A program made the position numbers and the translations under genes. The notes beneath the pieces were generated by a model. It saw nothing but the letters and a program-made list of their open reading frames with translations. It did not search any database and was not told the DNA's origin. DNA of 48,310 nt, from NCBI RefSeq assembly GCF_004349245.1, contig NZ_SMLC01000044.1, positions 1 to 48,310 of the forward strand, written 5' to 3'. Source of the stretch: Actinomadura sp. 6K520 (GTDB taxonomy: Bacteria; Actinomycetota; Actinomycetes; Streptosporangiales; Streptosporangiaceae). Positions 34,180-42,282 of this stretch are shown here, piece after piece (position 1 is the stretch's first letter; every line of letters begins with the position of its first letter).

Positions 34180-34420
34180 CCGGTGGCCTGGCGGACGCGG
34201 GTGTGGCCAAACGGTAGGAAGCACTGCCGGTCTCGATGATGATGGCGTTGAAGGTGAGTCGGTCGACGATAACGCCGCAGAGGCGTGGGGCGGTGCAGGT
34301 GTTGGTCCAATGCCCGCACCGACAGGCCCTCCCGCCGCAAATCTCAGCGGACGGCCGCGAACATCTCCAGCTTGTGCTCACGCACCACGTCCACCCCCAG
34401 ATGCTCCCGGGCAGCCGCAG
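34180..34420 (-). mobile_element. IS21-family remnant (IstA start fused to IstB end)
   Basis: On the minus strand HKLEMFAAVR-stop-DLRREGLSVRALDQHLHR resembles the N-terminal helix of IS21 IstA transposases. Directly after it, in another frame, VDRLTFNAIIIETG followed by SYRLAT resembles the C-terminus of the IstB ATPase. Nearly the whole element between these ends is deleted. No terminal inverted repeats were identified. Confidence 0.5.
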
Positions 34421-34714
34421 CGTCTCACCCCACCACCCACGGTGGAGCCAAACCCCACGGCCACGCCGAGCGGCTCGGTCCGCTGATCCGGCAGGCGCTC
34501 GACCCGGGCAAGCTGTGCAGCTCAAACCCCCTTTGCTCCGAGCACGACCCCCGCAACCACGGGCGCCTATACGGTGGTCCTGTGCGAGCCTTCCGCCGTC
34601 CGAAGCCTCGTCCGCCACTTCCGAGCACTGATGCGCCCCGACACCGGCCCGCTCGCCCCTCTCCCCTGATAATCCGGCTCCGGTGGCCTCGCTCGGTGCT
34701 GTGGACTGAGCTTG
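34421..34714. other. Non-coding or decayed sequence
   Basis: No recognisable gene. Open frames here are low-complexity Pro/Arg/Ser-rich readings with no domain. The stretch separates the IS remnant from the SUKH pseudogene. Confidence 0.4.
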
Positions 34715-35328
34715 TCAGGGCTCCATGAGTAGGGCGTCGCACCAAACCGGGCCGAAGCTACCGCCTGGCCACAGCTCGGCCATCTGCGGGAGGTCTGGAG
34801 AACCTGAGAACCAGTTCACAAGAAACTCGGTCACAGTGATCTGAAGGGGCTCCTGGTCGGCCCATTGGTCGCCTCGTCCCCACAGAACGATCGGCCAGTC
34901 GTCAGGCTGGCCGACGGTCAGCCAGCCGAAGTGGTCGGGCGTCGATGGTGTTGCCCCATGACAGGAACCCACCGGGTTCCGGCCATGCCGCCATGGGATA
35001 GCTAGGCGGATGAGCTTGCCTGAGCTCTCGGTAGACGTCCCCGATGTGTACCGCGCCCTTCGCCCAGCTGCCACCCGCGCATCGCGGGTCCATCACGCCC
35101 AGGTATTCGAGGCGGTGCCTGTTCTCGCCCCTCCAGTCGGTTCCGTAGCCGCCGATCTGGAAGCTGCCGTACCGCTCGACCAGCAGCATGAAGTCCGCGG
35201 GTAGAGGGCCGCCGAGCTCGGTGAACACGGTGTCCCAGCTCTTGGTCCCGAGGTCGGGAACGTCCGGGGGGAACGAGCTCTGCGAGCTCGTCCAACATGA
35301 TGCTGAGTTCTGTCACCCGCCGTGTCAT
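34715..35328 (-). pseudogene. SMI1/KNR4 (SUKH) family protein with two frameshifts
   Basis: Read in three frames on the minus strand the product begins TRRVTELSIMLDELAELV, passes a shift at the six-G run 35266-35271, continues WDTVFTELGGPLPADFMLLV, RYGSFQIGGYGTDWRGENRH and PMAAWPEPGGFLSWGNTID, then shifts near 34940 into DHFGWLTVGQPDDWPIVLWG and ends at 34715. This is a SUKH fold, common among immunity proteins of polymorphic toxins. No toxin gene is seen beside it. Confidence 0.65.
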
Positions 35329-35337
35329 ACACCACAT

Positions 35338-35754
35338 GGCCGAGTATTGGTAAGTGTGACGTCATTGCGGCACTCGCGTAGGAGCCGCCAGGCGAGTCGT
35401 AAGAGCCTGTGTTGGCTGCTTGAAGTTCTATGAGCATTAAGGTCAAACCGCGCCGCGGAACGCTCGATTTTTCGACGCGGCGACCGCGCTGCTTTGGAAG
35501 CGGGCGACACTCGGGCGATGGGCGCACGGGTCACGCGCACGGGCCTCGCCGTCCGTATCGGTGACCGAGTTGCTCCGGTGGTCCTGGCCGAGGGGGCTAT
35601 AGAGGCGTCCTGAGGTGACGATCTTGCGCACCGGGTGAGCCTGCGTCACGGGTCTGTGACTGCGGCGGCGTGGCGTGGGGGTGATGTTCGGGTGGCAGGG
35701 ACGTGCCAGCTGGTGTCGGGTGGTCTTGGTGGCGACGTGGCGGCAAATGATCAA
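35338..35754. other. Gap between decayed region and tRNA terminator
   Basis: Nothing recognisable in 417 bases. Frames on both strands are open in part but give no domain. It is the spacer between the decayed accessory segment and the tRNA-Ala terminator; I saw no repeat of the tRNA 3' end that would mark an attachment site. Confidence 0.4.
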
Positions 35755-35786
35755 AGGCCGGTTTAGGATCTCTCCTAAACCGGCCT
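35755..35786 (-). terminator. Strong hairpin downstream of tRNA-Ala
   Basis: AGGCCGGTTTAGGA (35755-35768) and TCCTAAACCGGCCT (35773-35786) are perfectly complementary over 14 bases with a four-base loop. On the minus strand it is followed by a T-rich stretch and lies 19 bases beyond the tRNA 3' end. Confidence 0.8.
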
Positions 35787-35805
35787 CTCACCTGGGGTTT
35801 CTCGG

Positions 35806-35879
35806 TGGAGCTGAGGGGATTTGAACCCCTGACCCCCTCGATGCGAACGAGGTGCGCTACCGGACTGCGCCACAGCCCC
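35806..35879 (-). tRNA. tRNA-Ala (anticodon CGC)
   Basis: The minus strand folds as a complete 74-base cloverleaf. Acceptor GGGGCTG pairs with CAGCTCC, D arm GCGC...GCGC, anticodon arm CCTCG-TTCGCAT-CGAGG with anticodon CGC, and T arm AGGGG-TTCAAAT-CCCCT. CGC reads the alanine codon GCG, frequent in this genome. CCA is not encoded. Confidence 0.93.
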
Positions 35880-35926
35880 GAGGACTCCGTAAGGTTAGCA
35901 AACTTCGGGGGGTGTTCGCGCACGGG

Positions 35927-36451
35927 TCATTCGCCGACGGCGCGGCGGTCGGGGGCGTACTGGTCGAAGACCTCCTCGGGGGTGGGGAGTTCGATGACCT
36001 CGGCGGTTTCGGTGGCGAGGAGGGCTTCGCGGGCGCGGGACCTGGCGCGGGCGCGGGCCTGGGCGGCGGACTGGCGGCGGGCGGTGTCCATGCCGACGGC
36101 GACGCGGAGCAGCGCCAGGTGGCCGGCCATGAGGGCGGCCGGGGGCACGGTGATCCACCACGGGGCCAGGCCGGTGGCGGTGGCGGCCGTGGTGGTGAGG
36201 AGCAGGGCGGTCAGGCCCGTGGTGCGGCGGCGGCGCCGGGCGATGACGGCGGCGCGGCTCGACCGGCGGCGGGGCCGGGGGGCCGGGACGTCCTCGGGCT
36301 CCTCCTCGTCGTCCTCGACGAGGGGTTCGTCGGGGCGCTTGTGGAGGAGGCGGGTGAATCCGGTCGTCTCGGTGTCGCGGCGCAGCCACATCGGCACGAG
36401 GACCATGGCCCAGACGGCGACGATGGCGAGATAAAGAACTGCGCTGCTCAT
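35927..36451 (-). CDS. sepX: SepX/GlpR-like membrane divisome protein
   Basis: This 174-residue protein has an N-terminal membrane segment (AVLYLAIVAVWAMVLVPMWL), an acidic linker (LVEDDEEEPEDVP), a basic Arg-rich stretch, then two further hydrophobic segments around residues 85-125 and an acidic C-terminal tail. This layout and the gene's place near a gephyrin-like glp gene fit the actinobacterial septation factor SepX/GlpR, the membrane receptor of the division protein Glp. The ATG at 36451 is preferred. The assignment rests on topology and context. Confidence 0.75.
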   Translation of the reverse strand: MSSAVLYLAIVAVWAMVLVPMWLRRDTETTGFTRLLHKRPDEPLVEDDEEEPEDVPAPRPRRRSSRAAVIARRRRRTTGLTALLLTTTAATATGLAPWWITVPPAALMAGHLALLRVAVGMDTARRQSAAQARARARSRAREALLATETAEVIELPTPEEVFDQYAPDRRAVGE

Positions 36452-36666
36452 CGGGACCACCGTCCCAGGGCACGCTCAAGAGGCGGGCCGACTTTCGGCG
36501 CGCGAACGTGCATTGGGAGCAGGGTCACGCCCCGCACGGTACGAGGGGGTGTCAGAGGTTGACGAGCATAAGGGGCGGTGTGTCGCGAGATCGATCTCGC
36601 CGTTACTCTCCGTTTACCGCGGCTTCTCGATCGCAGGATTTTTACGGCGGGAAAGCCACGGCGGAC

Positions 36667-37296
36667 TCAAGTGCGCCGGGGAAATGCCTGTTTGCGCTCG
36701 GCCAGCCAGCGTGCGCGCAGGCCACCGGGCACGTCCTCCACGGTCAGGGCGTAGCAGATGTGGTCGCGCCAGGCTCCGTCGATGTGCAGATGGCGGCGGC
36801 GAATTCCCTCTTCCCGGAATCCGAGCTTTTCCACGACGCGGCGGCTCGCCGTGTTCTCCGGGCGGATATTCGCCTCCAGGCGGTGGAGGCCGACGGTGAA
36901 GAAACAGTGGTCGACGGCGAGGGCGACGGCGGTGGGAATGACACCGCGGCCCGCCACCTGCTTGTCGACCCAGTAGCCGATCTGGGCGGATCTGGCCGAA
37001 CCCCAGACGATCGCGCCGATGGTCAGCTGGCCGGCGAACGCGTCCTGGTAGGTGACGACCCAGGGCAGCGCGAGACCCTGGCGGGCCTCGCGGCGCATGG
37101 TGTGGACCATGCTGACGTAGGGGCCGAGGCCGCTGCGGAACAGCGGCGTCTCGGGGTTCGTGGGCTCCCACGGGCGGAGCCAGTCGGCGTTGCGTACCCG
37201 CAGCTCACGCCAGGCGGCGGCGTCGCGGTGCCGTAGCGGGCGCAGCCCGACGGGACCCTCGGTCAGGGTGGCAGGCCATCCCCGCAAACGTTCCAC
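36667..37296 (-). CDS. rimJ: RimJ-like GNAT acetyltransferase
   Basis: The protein is 209 residues. The GNAT domain contains GPVGLRPLRHRDAAAWRELR at the start, the pantetheine loop after IGYWVDKQVAGRGVIPTAV, and HRLEANIRPENTASRRVVEK with LGFREEG. The RimJ group N-acetylates ribosomal protein S5 or other N-termini. Next to sepX and mog in the same direction, a neighbourhood conserved across actinobacteria. Confidence 0.88.
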   Translation of the reverse strand: MERLRGWPATLTEGPVGLRPLRHRDAAAWRELRVRNADWLRPWEPTNPETPLFRSGLGPYVSMVHTMRREARQGLALPWVVTYQDAFAGQLTIGAIVWGSARSAQIGYWVDKQVAGRGVIPTAVALAVDHCFFTVGLHRLEANIRPENTASRRVVEKLGFREEGIRRRHLHIDGAWRDHICYALTVEDVPGGLRARWLAERKQAFPRRT

Positions 37297-37386
37297 GGTT
37301 CCATGATTCCCTGGTCGGACGTCCGAACGCCATCAATTGTCCCCGAGAAAACGGTCACGCGGGACGTTCTCGTACGCGGTCGCTTT

Positions 37387-37863
37387 TCAGCGCGGGTGGT
37401 CGCCGCCCTTGATCTGGTCGATGGCGTGGGCGAGGACGCGGCCGAGAACGGCCATGCCGTCGCGGACCCCGCCCGTCGAGCCCGGGAGGTTGACGATGAG
37501 GGTGCCGCCCGCGACGCCGGCGAGGCCGCGGGAGAGGATCGCGGCGGGCACCTTCTCGCGGCCCTCCAGCCGGATCGCCTCCGCGATGCCCGGGATTTCC
37601 CATTCGATGACGCGGCGGGTCATTTCGGGGGTCTGGTCGGTGGGGGTGAGGCCCGTCCCGCCGGAGGTGACGACGACGTCGTAGCCGGTGGCGACGGCGT
37701 CGCGCAGGACGTCGGCGACCGGTTCGCCGTCGGGGACGACCACCGGGCCGTCCACCTGGCAGCCGAGGTCCGCCAGCATCTCGACGAGGACGGGGCCGGA
37801 CCTGTCGGCGTACACGCCCGCGGCGGCCCGGTTCGAGACGGTGACCGCCATCGCCCTGATCAT
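37387..37863 (-). CDS. mog: Molybdenum cofactor protein MogA/MoaB
   Basis: This 158-residue protein has the full MoCF-binding fold: AVTVSNRAAAGVYADRSGP, VVTSGGTGLTPTDQTPE and VNLPGSTGGVRDGM. It adenylylates molybdopterin before metal insertion. The ATG overlaps the stop of moaC (ATGA), so the two are translated together. Confidence 0.92.
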   Translation of the reverse strand: MIRAMAVTVSNRAAAGVYADRSGPVLVEMLADLGCQVDGPVVVPDGEPVADVLRDAVATGYDVVVTSGGTGLTPTDQTPEMTRRVIEWEIPGIAEAIRLEGREKVPAAILSRGLAGVAGGTLIVNLPGSTGGVRDGMAVLGRVLAHAIDQIKGGDHPR

Positions 37864-38339
37864 CGGCGCCACCCGCCCTTCTTGCCGCCGGTCTTCTCCT
37901 CGACCCGCACGTCGGTGATCACGGCAGCGGGGTCGACCGCCTTGATCATGTCTACCAGCGCCAGCGCCGCGACGGTGACGGAGGTGAGCGCCTCCATCTC
38001 CACCCCGGTGCGGTCGGCGGTGCGGGTGACCGCGGTGATCGCGACGCCCTCGTCCCGGATCTCCAGGTCGACCGTGACGCCGTGCAGGGCGATCGGGTGG
38101 CACAGCGGGACGAGGTCGGGGACGCGCTTGGCGCCCATGATCCCCGCGATGCGGGCGACGGAGATCGCGTCGCCCTTGGGGACGTCGCCGGCGCGCAGGA
38201 GGGCGACGCATTCGGGCGACAGCCGGACGAATCCCGTGGCCGTCGCGGTGCGGGCTGAGACGTCCTTGGCCGACACGTCGACCATGCGGGCCGCGCCCGC
38301 CTCGTCCAGGTGGGTGAACTCGGGGCCCTTGGCGCTCAA
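37860..38339 (-). CDS. moaC: Cyclic pyranopterin monophosphate synthase MoaC
   Basis: This 159-residue protein catalyses the second half of cPMP formation. Conserved segments are FTHLDEAGAARMVDVSAKDV, KGDAISVARIAGIMGAK, LVPLCHPIAL and GVEMEALTSVTVAALALVD with MIKA. Translation appears to start at a TTG that overlaps the stop of glp (TTGA), with M/V alternatives absent nearby. It forms a tight glp-moaC-mog operon. Confidence 0.93.
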   Translation of the reverse strand: MSAKGPEFTHLDEAGAARMVDVSAKDVSARTATATGFVRLSPECVALLRAGDVPKGDAISVARIAGIMGAKRVPDLVPLCHPIALHGVTVDLEIRDEGVAITAVTRTADRTGVEMEALTSVTVAALALVDMIKAVDPAAVITDVRVEEKTGGKKGGWRR

Positions 38340-39541
38340 GGCAACCTCATGACGTCGACGTGGGAACCGGCGGGGAGGGTCTCGATGTCCTCCGGTACCT
38401 GGATGAGCGAATTCGCGGTGGCGAGCGACCCCAACTGGTGTGAGCCCTGCACCTCGGCCGCGGTGACGGTGTACGTACCGCGGTCGAACGAGAGTTTGCC
38501 GCGCAGGAAGTGACGCAGTCCGGCGGGGGACGTGATCTCTTCCGCAAGGACGGCGCTCACCATGGGCAGTGGGTCAGGTACCAGTCCCTGCATGGCGCGC
38601 AGGGCGGGACGCACGAAAACCTGGAACGACACGTACGCGCTGACGGGGTTGCCAGGGAGGGTGAAGACGGGCGTGCCTTCGAGGAGGCCGAACCCCTGGG
38701 GCTTGCCCGGACGCATGCGCACCTTGTGGAAGTTCACCGTCCCGGTACCGGCCAAGACCTCCTTGACCACGTCCTTGGTGCCCATGGAAACACCACCCGT
38801 GGTGACGATGGCGTCGGCGCGGGCGAGTTGGTCTTCGAGCATCTCCAGCACCTTGCCGGGCTCGTCCACGACGGTGGCCTGCCGGAAGCCCACTCCGCCT
38901 GCCTCGACCACAGCGGCGGTGAGCATGTAGCCGTTGGACTCCCAGATCTGGCCGTGCCCGAGCGGGGAACCCGGCTCGCGCAGCTCGTCCCCGGTGGCGA
39001 CGACGACCACGCGGGGCCTCGGACGCACCGTCACCCGGGCCCGGCCCACGGCGGCGATCATGCCGATCTGCGGGGCGCCGAGCCGCGTGCCCGCGGCCAC
39101 GACGACCTGCCCGGCGCGGACGTCCTCGCCCGCCCGGCGGATGTAGTTGCCCGCCGGCGCGGAGCGGGAGACCCGGACGGTGGCGTTGCCGCCGTCCGTC
39201 CACTCGACGGGGATCACCGCGTCGGCGCCGGCCGGCAGCGGCGCGCCCGTCATGATCCGGGCGGTCAGGCCCGGCCGGATCGCCGACACGCCGGTGTCGC
39301 CGGCGACGATGTCCCCGACGACGGGCAGCGTGACCGGGGCGGTCTCGCTCGCCGCGGCGATGTCGGCCGCGACGACGGCGTACCCGTCCATCGCGGAGTT
39401 GTCGAACGGCGGCAGCGGAACCTGCGCGGACACCGGCTCCGCGAGCACCGTCCCCTGCGCCTCCAGCAGCGCCATGTCGAGCGGCGGCAGCACCGCGACA
39501 CTGCCGAGGATCTCCGTCAGATGCTCATCGACCGATCTCAT
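38336..39541 (-). CDS. glp: Gephyrin-like protein Glp / MoeA molybdenum insertase
   Basis: This 401-residue protein has all MoeA domains: VDEHLTEILGSVAVLPPL, PPFDNSAMDGYAV, the MoCF domain with VVATGDEL and VTTGGVSMGTKD, FTLPGNPVSAYVSF and the C-terminal beta barrel (FLRGKLSFDRGTYTV). Actinobacterial paralogues of this type include Glp, which binds FtsZ and the membrane receptor GlpR/SepX at the septum. Because a sepX-like gene lies in the same block, Glp is likely, but a true MoeA cannot be excluded: the neighbours moaC and mog fit either. ATG at 39541, with GTG two codons upstream as an alternative. Confidence 0.88.
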   Translation of the reverse strand: MRSVDEHLTEILGSVAVLPPLDMALLEAQGTVLAEPVSAQVPLPPFDNSAMDGYAVVAADIAAASETAPVTLPVVGDIVAGDTGVSAIRPGLTARIMTGAPLPAGADAVIPVEWTDGGNATVRVSRSAPAGNYIRRAGEDVRAGQVVVAAGTRLGAPQIGMIAAVGRARVTVRPRPRVVVVATGDELREPGSPLGHGQIWESNGYMLTAAVVEAGGVGFRQATVVDEPGKVLEMLEDQLARADAIVTTGGVSMGTKDVVKEVLAGTGTVNFHKVRMRPGKPQGFGLLEGTPVFTLPGNPVSAYVSFQVFVRPALRAMQGLVPDPLPMVSAVLAEEITSPAGLRHFLRGKLSFDRGTYTVTAAEVQGSHQLGSLATANSLIQVPEDIETLPAGSHVDVMRLP

Positions 39542-39567
39542 GCCCACGGTCCCAGCATGGCGTGCCG

Positions 39568-40491
39568 TCACGCGTCCCCGGAGCCGGCCGCGTCGTGCTC
39601 GCGCACGAACTCGCGCAGCCACGGGAGGAAGTCGGGCCCCAGGTCGGGGCGTTCCACGGCGAACTGCACGACGGTCCGCAGGTATTCGAGCTTGTTGCCC
39701 GTGTCGTAGCGGCGTCCCCGGAACTTGACGCCGTAGACGCCACCGCCCTGGCCGGCGGGCGTGTCGGCGAGCGTGCGCAGCGCGTCGGTCAGCTGGATCT
39801 CGCCGCCGCGCCCCGGCGGGGTCTTCTCCAGGACGTCGAACACCGCGGGGTCGCAGACGTAGCGGCCGATGATGATCCAGTTGCTGGGCGCCTCCTCGGC
39901 CGAGGGCTTCTCGACGAGGTCGGAGATCCGGACGACGTCGTCCTCGTCCGTCGCCTCGATGGCCGCGCACCCGTACGCCGAGACCTGGTCGGGCTCGACC
40001 TCCATCAGCGCGACCACGCTGCCGCCGTGCCGCTGCCGCACCTCGATCATGCGCCGCAGCAGCTTGTCGCGGGCGTCGATCATGTCGTCGCCGAGCAGCA
40101 CGGCGAACGGCTCGTCGCCGACGTGCTGGCGGGCGCAGTGCACCGCGTGCCCGAGCCCGCGCGGCTCGCCCTGGCGCACATAGTGCATGATGGCCAGGTC
40201 GCTGGACTCGTGCACGGCCTCCAGGCGCTCGTCGTCGCCCTTGGCCCGCAGCGCCTCCTCCAGTTCGTACGCCCGGTCGAAGTGGTCCTCTATGGACCGC
40301 TTGCTGCGGCCGGTGACCATCAGGACGTCGCTGAGGCCGGCGTCGACCGCCTCTTCGACGACGTACTGGATCGCCGGCTTGTCGACGACGGGCAGCATTT
40401 CCTTGGGAGTCGCCTTGGTGGCGGGCAAGAATCGGGTACCGAGCCCGGCCGCCGGGACGACCGCCTTGAGCACAGGTGCATTGTCGGCCAT
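39568..40491 (-). CDS. galU: UTP-glucose-1-phosphate uridylyltransferase
   Basis: This 307-residue enzyme makes UDP-glucose. VVPAAGLGTRFLPATKATPK is the nucleotide loop, followed by EMLPVVDKPAIQYVVEEA. Later segments VLLGDDMIDA, YGCAAIEATDEDDVVRI and VEKPSAEEAPSNWIIIGRYV are as in bacterial GalU. It is divergent from the cyclo-ligase gene with 33 bases between starts, a pairing conserved in actinobacteria. Confidence 0.94.
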   Translation of the reverse strand: MADNAPVLKAVVPAAGLGTRFLPATKATPKEMLPVVDKPAIQYVVEEAVDAGLSDVLMVTGRSKRSIEDHFDRAYELEEALRAKGDDERLEAVHESSDLAIMHYVRQGEPRGLGHAVHCARQHVGDEPFAVLLGDDMIDARDKLLRRMIEVRQRHGGSVVALMEVEPDQVSAYGCAAIEATDEDDVVRISDLVEKPSAEEAPSNWIIIGRYVCDPAVFDVLEKTPPGRGGEIQLTDALRTLADTPAGQGGGVYGVKFRGRRYDTGNKLEYLRTVVQFAVERPDLGPDFLPWLREFVREHDAAGSGDA

Positions 40492-40524
40492 GTACAGACC
40501 CTAGCCACCCACGAGGACGGCAGC

Positions 40525-41106
40525 GTGCAGGACATCGTTTCCAAGAGCGACCTACGAGCCGAACTGCTGCGCAGGCGTGCGGCGATGACGCCGGACGCCC
40601 GCGCGTCGGCCGGGAGATCGATACGCGACGCGCTGCTGTCGGTCCCCGAGGTCGAGATGGCGGGGACTGTCGCGGCATACGTCTCGACCGGCACCGAACC
40701 GGACACGCGCGGCCTGCTGTTCGCGCTGTGGAAGCGCGGCGCGTACGTGATCCTCCCCCGCCTGCTCCCGGACGGCGATCTCGACTGGGCGTCCTACGAG
40801 GGCCCCGACTCGCTCGTCCCGGGGCCGCGCGGGAACCTGGAGCCGTCCGAGCCGCCCCGCGGCCCCGGCGCCGTGGCCAGCGCGGACGTCGTGATCGTCC
40901 CCGCGCTCGCCGCCGACCGGACCGGCATGCGGCTCGGGCGCGGCGGCGGCTCCTACGACCGGGCGCTCGCCCGCGTCGGCCCGGCGATCCTGACCGTGGC
41001 GCCGCTGTACGACCCGGAGGTCCTGCAGACGGTCCCGGCCGAACCGCACGACCGGCGAATCCGCGCCGCCGCGACCCCGGCCGAGGGCCTGCTGCGCTTC
41101 GGCTGA
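40525..41106 (+). CDS. 5-formyltetrahydrofolate cyclo-ligase
   Basis: This 193-residue enzyme converts 5-formyl-THF to methenyl-THF with ATP. It shows KSDLRAELLRRRAAM, the central GTEPDTRGLLFALWKRGA, PALAADRTGMRLGRGGGSYDRAL (the ATP/substrate loop) and the C-terminal PAEPHDRRIRAAATP. GTG start at 40525 with GAGGA just upstream. Divergent from galU. Confidence 0.9.
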   Translation: MQDIVSKSDLRAELLRRRAAMTPDARASAGRSIRDALLSVPEVEMAGTVAAYVSTGTEPDTRGLLFALWKRGAYVILPRLLPDGDLDWASYEGPDSLVPGPRGNLEPSEPPRGPGAVASADVVIVPALAADRTGMRLGRGGGSYDRALARVGPAILTVAPLYDPEVLQTVPAEPHDRRIRAAATPAEGLLRFG

Positions 41107-41187
41107 CGGAACGCCCCTGGCGGCTCAATAGAGTTGGGGGCAAGATCGCCCGGAGGCGGGCATGGTGGGCGAAACGGGAGGTTCGAG

Positions 41188-42177
41188 ATGACGGCGCCGT
41201 GGCGGATCCTGTCGCTGCCCCCGATCGCGGACGAGATCGTCCGGCGGCTGTTCGAGCCGCTCGGGGACGCCGCCGAGGTGACGTTCCCGCAGACCAGGGA
41301 CCGCGCCGGGCTCATCGCCGCGCTCCCGGACGCCGACATCGTGATCGGCGACTTCAGCGCCCGGCTGGCCCTGGACGCCGAGGCGGTGCGGGCCGCGCGG
41401 CGCCTGGCGTTCGTCCAGATGCCGGCCGTCGGGACCGACAGCCTCGACGTCGCCGCGCTGACGGCGGCGGGCGTGCCGGTCGCGAACGCGGCGGGCTTCA
41501 ACGCCCGCGGGGTCGCCGAGTGGGCGGTGGGCGCGGCGTTCGCGCTGTGCCGCCACCTCGCCTGGGCGGACCGGGGCGTCCGCGCGGGCGGCTGGCCGCA
41601 GATGGAGGTGGTCGCCCGGCGGCCCCGGGAGCTCCACACGCAGCGCGTCGGGATCGTCGGGTTCGGCGCGATCGGCGCGGAGGCGGCGAGGCTGTTCACC
41701 GCGCTCGGCTGCGCCGTCTCCTACTGGACGAGGCGTCCGCGTCCCGAGGCCGTGGCCAGGTACAGGGAGCTGGACGATCTGCTCGCACAGTCCGACATCC
41801 TTGTGCTCGCCCTACCGCTGACAGACGAAACGCGCGGTCTGATCGGTCCCGAACGTCTCGCCCTCATGCCGGAGGGCGCGCTGCTGGTGAACGTGGCGCG
41901 CGGGGGCATCGTGCCCGACGACGCCATCCTCGCCGCTCTGGAGTCGGGACGGCTGGCTGGGGCGGCCCTCGACGTGTTCGACGAGGAACCCCTACCGGAG
42001 GGGCACCCGTTGCGTAGCCACGAGGAGGTCCTGCTGTCTCCGCACTCTGCGGGGTCGTCCGTCCAGTCACAGCTGAACCTGGTGTCGGTCGTGCGCGACA
42101 ACGTCACCGCGGCCGTTCGGGGACACGAGGTACAAAACGTGATCAACGGGCTGGAGCCGCAGGTCACACGGCGGTAG
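41188..42177 (+). CDS. D-isomer-specific 2-hydroxyacid dehydrogenase
   Basis: The protein is 329 residues. NAD-binding VGIVGFGAIGAEAARLF, catalytic Arg in VNVARGGIV, Glu in FDEEPLPEGHPL and His in LSPHSAGSS are all in place, so it should be an active dehydrogenase or glyoxylate/phosphoglycerate-type reductase. The lack of an ACT/serine-regulatory domain argues against SerA. ATG at 41188 with GGGAGG upstream. Specific substrate unknown. Confidence 0.9.
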   Translation: MTAPWRILSLPPIADEIVRRLFEPLGDAAEVTFPQTRDRAGLIAALPDADIVIGDFSARLALDAEAVRAARRLAFVQMPAVGTDSLDVAALTAAGVPVANAAGFNARGVAEWAVGAAFALCRHLAWADRGVRAGGWPQMEVVARRPRELHTQRVGIVGFGAIGAEAARLFTALGCAVSYWTRRPRPEAVARYRELDDLLAQSDILVLALPLTDETRGLIGPERLALMPEGALLVNVARGGIVPDDAILAALESGRLAGAALDVFDEEPLPEGHPLRSHEEVLLSPHSAGSSVQSQLNLVSVVRDNVTAAVRGHEVQNVINGLEPQVTRR

Positions 42178-42282
42178 CGGGCGTTCGGTCCGGGCCGTCC
42201 CTCAACCGCAAATGTGCGTTCGTCGCGTGAATGAATAGGATTGCTAAACGATCCGCTGTGAAGGCCCCGCGAAGGGTGGGAT

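Noticed and set aside
39542..41143. Very long N-terminal extension of the glp frame
   Set aside because: It crosses galU and the cyclo-ligase and is low-complexity; MoeA family length fits the start at 39541.
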